From NCBI GenBank assembly GCA_022792885.1, contig JAAWBX010000007.1, positions 1 through 64,000 on the forward strand: a DNA stretch of 64,000 nucleotides, in the 5' to 3' direction. This DNA is from Lachnospiraceae bacterium. GTDB taxonomy: Bacteria > Bacillota > Clostridia > Lachnospirales > Lachnospiraceae. Under the pieces are notes generated by a model, which made no database searches, was not told the origin of the DNA, and worked only from the letters and a program-made list of their open reading frames with translations. Position numbers and translations under genes: made by a program. Of this stretch, positions 54,523 to 62,726 are shown piece after piece. Within the stretch, counting starts at the first letter, position 1; every line of letters starts with the position of its first letter.

Positions 54523-55710
54523 ATGGAGAGAAGATTATTTACATCCGAATCAGTAACCGAAGGGCATCCGGATAAGATGTGCGACCAGATTTCCGACGCG
54601 ATTCTGGACGCGCTGATGGAGCAGGATCCGATGAGCCGCGTGGCCTGTGAGACGTGCGCGACGACCGGTATTGTTATGGTTATGGGCGAGGTTACGACCA
54701 AGGCTTATGTGGATATTCAGAAGATCGTCCGGGATACGATCCGGGAGATCGGTTACACGAAGGGCGAGTATGGGTTTGACGCGGACACCTGCGGTGTTAT
54801 GGTGGCTTTGGATGAACAGTCCGACGATATTGCCATGGGTGTAAATAAGGCGCTGGAAGCCAAGGAGAATACCATGGAGGACGACGCGATCGAGGCGATC
54901 GGCGCAGGAGATCAGGGGATGATGTTCGGCTATGCCAGCAACGAAACGCCGGAGTATATGCCTTATCCGATTTGGCTGGCGCACAAACTGGTACTGCAGT
55001 TGACAAAGGTCCGCAAAGAGGGAACGCTTCCCTATCTGAGGCCGGACGGGAAGTCTCAGGTCAGTGTGGAGTACGATGAGAACGGGAAGGCCGCTCGTCT
55101 GGATGCGGTGGTGATCTCCACCCAGCATGATTCGGAAGTGACTCAGGAGCAGATTCACGCCGACATTCGGAAGTATGTCTTTGACCCGGTTCTGCCTCCG
55201 GAAATGGTGGATGAGAATACCAAGTTTTTTGTGAATCCGACGGGACGTTTTGTTGTGGGAGGTCCTCACGGGGACAGCGGTTTGACCGGGCGGAAGATCA
55301 TCGTGGATACATACGGCGGATACGCCCGTCATGGCGGCGGCGCTTTTTCCGGAAAAGACTGTACGAAGGTAGACCGGTCGGCGGCCTATGCGGCCCGGTA
55401 TGTGGCTAAGAACATTGTGGCTGCGGGGCTGGCGGATCAGTGTGAGATCCAGCTTTCTTATGCGATCGGTGTGGCGAGGCCGACTTCCGTCATGGTGGAT
55501 ACGTTCGGCACCGGCAAGGTTTCCGAGAGTAAACTGATTGAGATCATCCGTGAGAATTTTGATCTGCGTCCGGCCGGGATTATTAAGATGCTGGATTTGA
55601 GAAAGCCGATCTATAAGCAGACGGCGGCTTACGGGCATTTTGGCAGAGACGATCTGGATCTTACCTGGGAGCGTCTGGATAAGGTGGATCTGCTGAAAAA
55701 ATACTTATAA
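54523..55710 (+). CDS. metK: S-adenosylmethionine synthetase
   Basis: This 395-residue enzyme makes SAM from methionine and ATP. It has the N-terminal [21 protein letters not shown], the [12 protein letters not shown] hexapeptide region and the [22 protein letters not shown] loop. It is the only gene directly behind the SAM riboswitch and a terminator follows, so it is under SAM feedback. AAAGGAAGAAGAG precedes the ATG. Confidence 0.97.
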   Translation: MERRLFTSESVTEGHPDKMCDQISDAILDALMEQDPMSRVACETCATTGIVMVMGEVTTKAYVDIQKIVRDTIREIGYTKGEYGFDADTCGVMVALDEQSDDIAMGVNKALEAKENTMEDDAIEAIGAGDQGMMFGYASNETPEYMPYPIWLAHKLVLQLTKVRKEGTLPYLRPDGKSQVSVEYDENGKAARLDAVVISTQHDSEVTQEQIHADIRKYVFDPVLPPEMVDENTKFFVNPTGRFVVGGPHGDSGLTGRKIIVDTYGGYARHGGGAFSGKDCTKVDRSAAYAARYVAKNIVAAGLADQCEIQLSYAIGVARPTSVMVDTFGTGKVSESKLIEIIRENFDLRPAGIIKMLDLRKPIYKQTAAYGHFGRDDLDLTWERLDKVDLLKKYL

Positions 55711-55743
55711 AAAATTATCTGGAAACACGGGCGGAAGAACGGA

Positions 55744-55782
55744 AAACAGGCGGCGCCGCTTAAAAAGGGCGCCCCTGTTTTT
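55744..55782 (+). terminator. terminator after metK
   Basis: AACAGG with GCGCC on the left pairs with GGCGC and CCTGTT on the right, followed by TTTTTT. Confidence 0.85.
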
Positions 55783-55871
55783 TATATACCCTAAATTTGC
55801 CTGATTTTTGCCGCGCGACGGTGCGGAATATCCGTAAGGGTTCGAATTTTAATAGAAGGAAGGAAAAAGGA

Positions 55872-56768
55872 ATGAAAATTCGGGACATATTAAATAAAAA
55901 TCATGTGACAATTTCCTGTGAGCTGTTTCCGCCGAAAGCCGGTATGGAGCAGCAGACGACGAAAACGGCCGTCGCCGAGCTTGCGAAGATGTGCCCAGAT
56001 TTTATGAGCGTTACATATCGGGCCGGAGGGACGAGTCAGAAAGAAACGATTGAAATTGCCGATGCGATTCAGAACGGAAATCACGTGACGGCGCTGGTGC
56101 ATCTGACCTGTGTGCAGGCAAAGGAACAGGACGTTGAAACCATGCTGGCAGAGCTGAAACGCCGCCGGATCGATAACGTGCTTGCGCTGAGGGGCGATAT
56201 TCCGGAAGGGTACGATACCGCGCGGGACGCGTATCATTTTGCCGGGGAACTGGTTCGGAAAATCAAGACTTACGGGGATTTCTGCGTGGGAGGGGCCTGT
56301 TACCCGGAGGGGCACCCGGAAGCGGCCGGTTTGGAGGCGGATATTTGGCACGTGAAGAAGAAAGTGGAAGCGGGCTGTGATTTTTTGACGACGCAGATGT
56401 TTTTTGACAACGAGGTTCTTTATCGTTATTTGTATCGTTTGCGCGGCGCCGGGGTTTCGGTGCCGGTTGTGGCCGGGATCATGCCGATCACCAGTGCGGC
56501 TCAGGTGGGAAGGATCGGGATCCTATCGGGAGGCTGTGTTCTGCCGCCGTCTCTTAAAGCGCTGATCGATGCGTTCCGCGATCGGCCGAACGCTATGCGG
56601 CAGGCCGGGATCCATTACGCGACGGAACAGATCATTGATCTGATCGCCAACGGCGTGACTCATATTCATATTTATACGATGAACAAACCGGATGTAGCCG
56701 GGCGCATTTTTAAGAATCTGGAAGGGATCGTGGATCTGAGAGAGGACGACGGATGGAAGTCGGCGTAA
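55872..56768 (+). CDS. metF: 5,10-methylenetetrahydrofolate reductase
   Basis: This 298-residue flavoenzyme reduces methylene-THF to methyl-THF, the methyl donor for methionine synthase. The FAD-barrel segments ISCELFPPKAGMEQ, SVTYRAGGT, NVLALRGDIPEG, DFLTTQMFFDN and VVAGIMPITS are typical. AAGGAAGG and AAGGA precede the ATG at 55872; the frame is open further upstream but not used. It overlaps the next gene by 16 bp. No SAM riboswitch is visible in its 161-bp leader. Confidence 0.94.
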   Translation: MKIRDILNKNHVTISCELFPPKAGMEQQTTKTAVAELAKMCPDFMSVTYRAGGTSQKETIEIADAIQNGNHVTALVHLTCVQAKEQDVETMLAELKRRRIDNVLALRGDIPEGYDTARDAYHFAGELVRKIKTYGDFCVGGACYPEGHPEAAGLEADIWHVKKKVEAGCDFLTTQMFFDNEVLYRYLYRLRGAGVSVPVVAGIMPITSAAQVGRIGILSGGCVLPPSLKALIDAFRDRPNAMRQAGIHYATEQIIDLIANGVTHIHIYTMNKPDVAGRIFKNLEGIVDLREDDGWKSA

Positions 56769-57397
56769 GGGAGATTTTGAGATATCTGCGTATGCGGGAG
56801 GAAGAGGCGGACGGGGGATTGCTGACAAAACTTCGCGGGTTGACGGAAGAATTGGCCGGAATGATACGGCCGAAAGCCGTCTTTCATCGCTGTGGCTGCC
56901 GGGTGGACGAAACGGAGGTGCGTTTCATGGATTGTCGGATTCGAAGTCTTCATCTGGCCCGCCATCTGAAGGGATGCCGGGAATTATATCTGTTCGCGGC
57001 TACGCTGGGGCCGGGACCGGATCGTCTGGCGGCGCGTTACCGGGTCACGGACCGGGCCGGGATGGTTATGGTTCAGGCGGCGGCAACCGCGATGATAGAG
57101 CGTTTCTGCGGGGAGGAGCAGGCGAAATTGGCGGCGGCCTGCCGCGAAGAAGGGTTGTATGTAAAGCCCCGTTTCAGTCCGGGATACGGGGATTGCTCTT
57201 TGGACTGTCAGAAAGAGTTTTTCCGCCGTCTGGATATCACGAGACGCATCGGGGTATCTTTGACGGAAGGAAAGATGATGACGCCGACCAAGTCCGTGAC
57301 GGCCTGGATCGGCATCACGGAAAGAGACGATTGTTACGCGGGGAAATGCGGACGTTGTCCGAACGGGGATTGTGAGTTTCGGGAGGAAATCGAATGA
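56753..57397 (+). CDS. methionine synthase reactivation-domain protein (stand-alone)
   Basis: This 214-residue protein corresponds to the C-terminal SAM-binding activation domain of cobalamin-dependent methionine synthase. Its segments RFSPGYGDCSLDCQ and KMMTPTKSVTAWIGI match the RP.PGYP.CPDH and MTP..SVSG motifs of that domain. Cysteines cluster at the end in CYAGKCGRCPNGDC, a possible iron-sulfur or zinc site. It presumably remethylates oxidised cobalamin of the MetH encoded next, which lacks this domain. It overlaps metF (16 bp) and metH (4 bp, ATGA), so the three products are made together. Confidence 0.82.
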   Translation: MEVGVREILRYLRMREEEADGGLLTKLRGLTEELAGMIRPKAVFHRCGCRVDETEVRFMDCRIRSLHLARHLKGCRELYLFAATLGPGPDRLAARYRVTDRAGMVMVQAAATAMIERFCGEEQAKLAAACREEGLYVKPRFSPGYGDCSLDCQKEFFRRLDITRRIGVSLTEGKMMTPTKSVTAWIGITERDDCYAGKCGRCPNGDCEFREEIE

Positions 57398-59802
57398 GCT
57401 TCAGGGAGAGATTGGGAGAAGAACTGTTGTTTTTTGACGGGGCCATGGGAACCATGATGCAGCGGGCGGGTTTAAAGCCCGGGGAGAACGGGGAACTTTG
57501 GAATATCCTGTATCCGGAGCGGGTCTGCGCGATACACAAAGCTTATGTCGAAGCGGGGTGTCATATCGTAAAGACGAATACGTTTGGGGCCAACCGATTG
57601 AAACAGGCGGATTCCGGTTATTCCGTCGAAGAGATCGTCCGGGCGGCCGTTTCCCTGGCGCGGAAAGCAGCCGGGCCGGACGGATTGGTGGCGCTGGATC
57701 TGGGGCCCTGCGGGAAGCTGCTGAAACCTCTGGGGGATTTGGATTTTGAAGATGCCGTCTCGGTATTTGCTGAAATCGTGGATGCGGGGAAGGATCGGGC
57801 CGACCTGATTCTGATCGAAACCATGAGCGATACCTATGAGATCAAGGCGGCGGTGCTGGCCGCCAGAGAAAACAGCGATTTGCCGGTGGTTGTGACCGTG
57901 ACGCCGGATGAGAACGGCCGTCTTCTGACCGGAGGCGATCCGGCGTCGGTGGTTTGTCTTCTGGAGGGGCTCGGGGTGGATGCGCTGGGGTTAAACTGCG
58001 GGTTCGGGCCGGAACAGATGAAACCTCATTTTGAAGCCATGGCATTGGCGGCGAGCATTCCACTGGCCGTGAATCCGAACGCCGGTTTGCCGGAGACGGA
58101 GGATGGACGCACCGTATACCGTCTTACTCCGGAAAACTTCGCGGAGATCATGGAACAACTGGTGGAAGACGGCGCCTGGCTGATCGGCGGCTGCTGCGGG
58201 ACGACGCCGGATCATATTCGCGCCATGGCGAAGCGGTGTAAGGGAATGGCGTTGCGGCCCCGCATTCCAAGACGGAAGACCTGGGTTTCTTCATATACAA
58301 AGGCGGTAGAATTCGGAAAGAAGCCGATATTGATCGGGGAGCGGATCAATCCGACCGGAAAGCCCCGTCTGAAACAGGCGCTGCGGGAAAAGGATATGGA
58401 ATATCTCTACCGGGAAGGAATCGATCAGGCGGAGAACGGCGCGGATATTCTGGACGTGAACGTAGGGCTGCCGGGAATCGACGAGCCGGCCGTGATGGCG
58501 GCGGCCGTGGAAGGGCTTCAGGCCGTGCTGGATATTCCGCTTCAGATCGATACTTCCGATTTGAGGGCGATGGAACGGGCGTTAAGGCGTTACAACGGAA
58601 AACCGCTGATCAATTCGGTAAACGGGAAAGAGGAAACTATGGCGGCCGTGTTTCCGCTCGCGAAGAAATACGGCGGCGTTTTGATCGCTCTGACGCTGGA
58701 CGAGAGCGGGATCCCCAAGACGGCGCAAGGGCGGATCGCCATCGCGGAAAAAATTATTGCCAGGGCGAAGGAATATGGAATTGAGAAAGAAAATATCGTG
58801 GTGGATACCCTTGCCATGACCGTCAGCACCGGCGCGGAAAATGCTGAAGCGGCTTTGGACGCGCTGGCGTACGTCCGGGGAACGCTTGGCGTTCATACAA
58901 GTCTGGGCGTCTCGAATATTTCCTTTGGGCTTCCGGCAAGGGATTTGGTCAACGGAACCTTTTTCGCCATGGCGCTGACAAAAGGTTTGAGCGCCGGGAT
59001 CGTGAATCCGGCGAGCGCTTCGATTATGAATGCGCACGATGCCTACTGCGTTCTGACCGGCGTGGATGCGGGATGCCGGTCGTACGTCGAAAAATATGCG
59101 GATACGGCGGCCGGGCCGGAGAAGGTAAGCGTTAAGACGTCTTCCGAAAGCCGGGTGCAGGAACCGGCCGGGGAAGACGCTCTGCGTCGGGCGATCGTGA
59201 AAGGATTAAAGGAACAGGCATTCACGATTGCGCTTGAAATGGCAAAGGAGCAGGAGCCCGTGTCGATCATTCATAACTGTCTGGTGCCGGCGTTGGATGA
59301 GGTGGGGAAAGGCTTTGAAGAAAAAAAGCTTTTTCTGCCCCAGCTTCTGATGAGCGCCGACGCGGCCCGGGAGGCTTTTGAGGCTTTGAAGCGTCATATG
59401 CTGTCGGAGGGGGCGGCCGAGGAGAAAAAAGGGAAGATTCTTCTGGCTACCGTAAAAGGCGATATTCACGATATCGGAAAGAATATTGTTAAGGTATTAT
59501 TGGAAAACTACGGTTACGACGTGATCGATTTGGGAAAAGATGTGCCGCCGGAGACGATCGTGGAGACGGTGCGCGAGGAGAGGATCCCTCTGGTGGGATT
59601 GAGCGCCCTGATGACGACTACGGTGGACAATATGGAGGAGACGATCGCGCTTCTGCGAAAGGAAACCGACTGCCGGGTTCTGGTAGGCGGCGCGGTGCTG
59701 ACGGAAGGGTACGCAAAAAAAATCGGCGCCGACTACTACGCGAAAGACGCGATGGAGAGCGTCCGGTATGCGGAACGGCTGTTTGCGGGAAAGAAAAGTT
59801 AA
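57394..59802 (+). CDS. metH: cobalamin-dependent methionine synthase, short form
   Basis: This 802-residue protein makes methionine by moving a methyl group from methyl-THF to homocysteine. The homocysteine domain (about 1-290) has zinc ligands Cys202 (LNCGFG) and Cys267-Cys268 (GGCCGTTP). The pterin-binding domain (about 310-560) contains GERINPTGKPRL and DILDVNVGLPGIDE. The B12 cap (about 590-670) and B12 domain (about 675-800) follow, with the cobalt-binding His in KGDIHDIGKNIV. The fourth, reactivation domain of E. coli MetH is absent and is supplied by the gene upstream. A strong terminator follows. Confidence 0.94.
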   Translation: MSFRERLGEELLFFDGAMGTMMQRAGLKPGENGELWNILYPERVCAIHKAYVEAGCHIVKTNTFGANRLKQADSGYSVEEIVRAAVSLARKAAGPDGLVALDLGPCGKLLKPLGDLDFEDAVSVFAEIVDAGKDRADLILIETMSDTYEIKAAVLAARENSDLPVVVTVTPDENGRLLTGGDPASVVCLLEGLGVDALGLNCGFGPEQMKPHFEAMALAASIPLAVNPNAGLPETEDGRTVYRLTPENFAEIMEQLVEDGAWLIGGCCGTTPDHIRAMAKRCKGMALRPRIPRRKTWVSSYTKAVEFGKKPILIGERINPTGKPRLKQALREKDMEYLYREGIDQAENGADILDVNVGLPGIDEPAVMAAAVEGLQAVLDIPLQIDTSDLRAMERALRRYNGKPLINSVNGKEETMAAVFPLAKKYGGVLIALTLDESGIPKTAQGRIAIAEKIIARAKEYGIEKENIVVDTLAMTVSTGAENAEAALDALAYVRGTLGVHTSLGVSNISFGLPARDLVNGTFFAMALTKGLSAGIVNPASASIMNAHDAYCVLTGVDAGCRSYVEKYADTAAGPEKVSVKTSSESRVQEPAGEDALRRAIVKGLKEQAFTIALEMAKEQEPVSIIHNCLVPALDEVGKGFEEKKLFLPQLLMSADAAREAFEALKRHMLSEGAAEEKKGKILLATVKGDIHDIGKNIVKVLLENYGYDVIDLGKDVPPETIVETVREERIPLVGLSALMTTTVDNMEETIALLRKETDCRVLVGGAVLTEGYAKKIGADYYAKDAMESVRYAERLFAGKKS

Positions 59803-59812
59803 AAAATAACGG

Positions 59813-59850
59813 AGGCTGCCATGGCGGGTATCGCCGCGGCAGCCTTTTTT
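59813..59850 (+). terminator. terminator after metH
   Basis: AGGCTGCC and GGCAGCCT form an 8-bp stem around a GC-rich loop, followed by six T residues. Confidence 0.9.
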
Positions 59851-59943
59851 ACGGTTGCCTGATAAATTTATTTTTTGTTTTCGCAAGATTTTGCCATGCA
59901 AACCGTAGTAAATAGATAAGAATCGATTTGAAAGGATTTCACC

Positions 59944-60498
59944 ATGGAAGATAAGGATATCCTGCGGCTGTATTTTGAGCGCTCGGAATACGCGGTGGAA
60001 GAAACAAAGAAAAAGTACGGGAATATGCTGCGCGCACTGGCTGCCCGGATTCTTTCGGACAGGCGTGATGCGGAGGAGTGCGAAAACGATACCTATCTGG
60101 GAGCATGGCGGACGATTCCTCCTCAAAATCCGCAGAATCTGCCGGCGTATCTGGCGCGCATTGCCCGCAACCAGGCGTTGAAACGATATGAATTTCTCCG
60201 GGCCGGGAAGCGGAACCGGGAACTGGAGGTTTCTTTTGAGGAATTGGAGGGTTGTCTGGCGGATATCGAAAAGGGGGACGCCGGACGGGAGGACGAGCTG
60301 GCGGACAGCCTGAATGATTTCCTGGGAAACCTGGAGAAAGAGAATCGCCGGGTGTTCCTGTTGCGATATTGGTATTGTCTGTCTGTGAGGGAGATTACGG
60401 CCGAGTGTGAAATGACTCGGAGCCAGGTAGAATCGCGGCTTTTTCGTACCAGAAGCAAACTGAGGCAATTTTTAACGGAAAGAGGGTTTGGAAAATGA
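59944..60498 (+). CDS. ECF-type RNA polymerase sigma factor
   Basis: This 184-residue protein has region 2 (about 15-80, with DRRDAEECENDTYLGAW and LPAYLARIARNQALKRYE) and region 4 (about 125-180, with VREITAECEMTRSQVESRLFRTRSKL). It would start transcription at special promoters in response to an envelope or other signal. It overlaps the next gene by 4 bp (ATGA), the usual link with an anti-sigma factor. GAAAGGA precedes the ATG. Its target genes cannot be named. Confidence 0.88.
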   Translation: MEDKDILRLYFERSEYAVEETKKKYGNMLRALAARILSDRRDAEECENDTYLGAWRTIPPQNPQNLPAYLARIARNQALKRYEFLRAGKRNRELEVSFEELEGCLADIEKGDAGREDELADSLNDFLGNLEKENRRVFLLRYWYCLSVREITAECEMTRSQVESRLFRTRSKLRQFLTERGFGK

Positions 60499-61682
60499 AG
60501 CGGGAAGAAATCGAGGATTTGATGCAACGGGTGAAGGACGAATATATTCAGGAAGCTATGCCGGAGATGGCAAAGGGGCGTTTTGGCAGGCGCTCGAAAA
60601 AGTGGTTTGTGGCGCTGGCCGGGGCGGCGGCGGTCGGTTTGGTGTGTCTGGGTATATATCAGGCGGAGCACGAACCGGATACGAAAGAAATCCGTATGAT
60701 CGAGACGAAGGCGGCCGGAGGGGAAACGCAGGAAACGTCGGCCGACACCGCTCCGGGAACCGATTATTCAATCTATTTTCAGGGAGAACCTTCCGATAAG
60801 ACGGCCGACTATTCGTTGGAGCTGGGAGCGGGAGGATGCCGCTATGAATATAAGCAGTCCTTTGCGGTTGAACCTCTTGGCTTCGATACGGAAGAATTTT
60901 CCGAGGCGGAAGCCACGGTATACTGCGACGCGGAAGGGAAGCCGCAGAATCTTCTTCTGCTTTTGTCAAATGAGGAGGCGGGGAAATATCTGTCCCTGAC
61001 GGTCAGTGAGAGCGGAATGCTGTTCTCCTGTTTTCCCATCGAGGAAAAAGGCGGCGTGGAATATCAGGGCGTACCGGTTTACGGATATCATCATGCCTAT
61101 CCGGAATATACGTCGGAACCTTGGTCATTGGGACTGTATTTTCGAAAAGACGGGGTCGGTTATACCATGTCGTCGACCGGATTGAATTATGACGAGGCGG
61201 GAGCCGTGATGGCGGCGATTTTTGCGGGAGGATTAAAGCCATCTTCCTATGATCCGAACCGTGGGGAAGAATGCCGTCGGACGCTGGAGACGATTTCTTT
61301 TGAGCGGGCCGGGGAGATTTTTGACGGAAACGTTCCGCCGCTTGAGCAGGTGGCAGGAATGGCTCTGGAGGAGGGGTGCCGCTATTTTGCGGAGTATCGG
61401 GACGGCCGCGTGGAATCTGAATTACTGGATCTGTGTTACAGCGGCGGAGATTCGTATCTGATGGTTACCTACCGAACGGCGCCTTATAAGTACGAGCCGG
61501 GGCGTGTGATTGCGGCATCGGAACTAAGTCGGGAATCCGCGGCGCAATACGGGAGTGTAAACGACGAACCGGGACTTCTCTGGTATTCCTTCTGTATTGC
61601 GTATCCGGATTACGCCGTCGATATCACGGCCCGGTGTACGGAGGAAATGCTGTGGGAGTATTTGGGGGAGCTGAAGCGGTAG
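60495..61682 (+). CDS. probable membrane anti-sigma factor
   Basis: This 395-residue protein has a short cytosolic N-terminus (about 1-35, MKREEIEDLMQRVKDEYIQ), one transmembrane helix (about 37-55) and a large outer domain with no family I recognise. The outer part is acidic, with tyrosine-rich segments such as YGYHHAYPEYTSEPW. The overlap with the sigma gene and the single-helix topology suggest that it holds the sigma factor inactive until a signal arrives. A classic zinc anti-sigma HxxxCxxC motif is not visible. Confidence 0.65.
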   Translation: MKREEIEDLMQRVKDEYIQEAMPEMAKGRFGRRSKKWFVALAGAAAVGLVCLGIYQAEHEPDTKEIRMIETKAAGGETQETSADTAPGTDYSIYFQGEPSDKTADYSLELGAGGCRYEYKQSFAVEPLGFDTEEFSEAEATVYCDAEGKPQNLLLLLSNEEAGKYLSLTVSESGMLFSCFPIEEKGGVEYQGVPVYGYHHAYPEYTSEPWSLGLYFRKDGVGYTMSSTGLNYDEAGAVMAAIFAGGLKPSSYDPNRGEECRRTLETISFERAGEIFDGNVPPLEQVAGMALEEGCRYFAEYRDGRVESELLDLCYSGGDSYLMVTYRTAPYKYEPGRVIAASELSRESAAQYGSVNDEPGLLWYSFCIAYPDYAVDITARCTEEMLWEYLGELKR

Positions 61683-61806
61683 GCGGCTCTTTGGATTTTC
61701 TTGTTTCCATGAAAAAATTTCTTTGATAAAATGGATTCGGGCAGTGCGCGTGTAATCCGGAGACGCGGATTTTTACGGATCTTATGATATTATAGGGGGA
61801 ATATTC

Positions 61807-62679
61807 ATGGATGCAAGACAGCTCAAATATTTTCTGGCGGTGGTGAAAACCGGAAGTTTTTCGAAAGCGGCCGAGGAGCAGTTCATCACGCAGACGACGA
61901 TGTCGTATCATATTTCGCTTTTGGAGGAGGAATTGGGCGTAAGGCTTCTGGAGCGTACCAACCGGCAGGTGCATTTGACGCCTGCCGGTGTGAAGTATCG
62001 GGAGAAGGCGAAACGGATACTGGAACTGATGGAAGAGGCAAAGGAGCTGGCGGTCCAAACGCAGAACGATTATGAGGGCGTGCTGAATATCGGGTATTTC
62101 GGTCATTCTTTGTATGAGCGTTTGCCGGAGGCTTTGAAACGGTTATTAAAAGAATATCCGCGCCTGCGGCTTCGGGTTCATCAGGGAAAGCAGACCGAAT
62201 TGATAGAGGGGCTGGAGAAAAATGATTTTGACTGCATTTTATGTACGGATTACGGTCTGTTTTCACAGACGCCCTGGATGAAAAAAATGTGCTTGTATGC
62301 GGATCCGATGTGCCTGTTGGTGTCGGAGGACCACTGGGCGGCCGGCCGGGAAAGCGTGAAGCTGGAAGAGCTGGCCGGCGAGCGTTTCGCGCTGATGGTG
62401 GAAAAGGATTTGTGGGAGCGGGAAGAGACTTTTCCGGTAAAAAGGGCGGAGATTCAGTGCGTAAGCTCTCATGACGACCTGATCTTGCTGGTCCGCAGCG
62501 GCTATGCGGTTACGATGGGAGCCAGCCAGGCGCTTAAGACCGGACTGGAAGGACTCTGTCAGGTTCCGGTGGAGGATTATCGGCAGTATGATAACAATTA
62601 TATTTGCTGGAAGAAGGAGAATCCCAAGGAAATTTTGCAGAGGTTCATGGAAATTTTGAATTGTACAAAAAACGGTTGA
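61807..62679 (+). CDS. LysR family transcriptional regulator
   Basis: This 290-residue protein has an N-terminal winged helix-turn-helix (LKYFLAVVKTGSFSKAAEEQFITQTTMSYHI) and a C-terminal effector-binding domain (about 90-290). Such regulators usually control themselves and an adjacent gene on binding a small molecule. Here the neighbour 47 bp downstream, in the same direction, is the FAD reductase, which is its likely target or operon partner. The effector is unknown. GGGGGGAATATTC precedes the ATG. Confidence 0.9.
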   Translation: MDARQLKYFLAVVKTGSFSKAAEEQFITQTTMSYHISLLEEELGVRLLERTNRQVHLTPAGVKYREKAKRILELMEEAKELAVQTQNDYEGVLNIGYFGHSLYERLPEALKRLLKEYPRLRLRVHQGKQTELIEGLEKNDFDCILCTDYGLFSQTPWMKKMCLYADPMCLLVSEDHWAAGRESVKLEELAGERFALMVEKDLWEREETFPVKRAEIQCVSSHDDLILLVRSGYAVTMGASQALKTGLEGLCQVPVEDYRQYDNNYICWKKENPKEILQRFMEILNCTKNG

Positions 62680-62726
62680 TTCTGTATCATAAACGGTAAC
62701 AAAATCGGAAAGGGAGGAAATCGTTT

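Noticed and set aside
54550-55638. Long leftward frame opposite metK
   Set aside because: A shadow of metK; the SAM riboswitch and ribosome site fix the coding strand.
55711-55871. Possible SAM riboswitch before metF
   Set aside because: The core blocks GAAGCCCGGCAACC and AAGGTGC are absent; only a terminator and a short inverted repeat are seen.
59855-59930. Autoregulated ECF promoter (AAAC...CGTA-like) before the 59944 sigma gene
   Set aside because: The elements are too close together to be a -35/-10 pair, and I cannot support spacing or group consensus.
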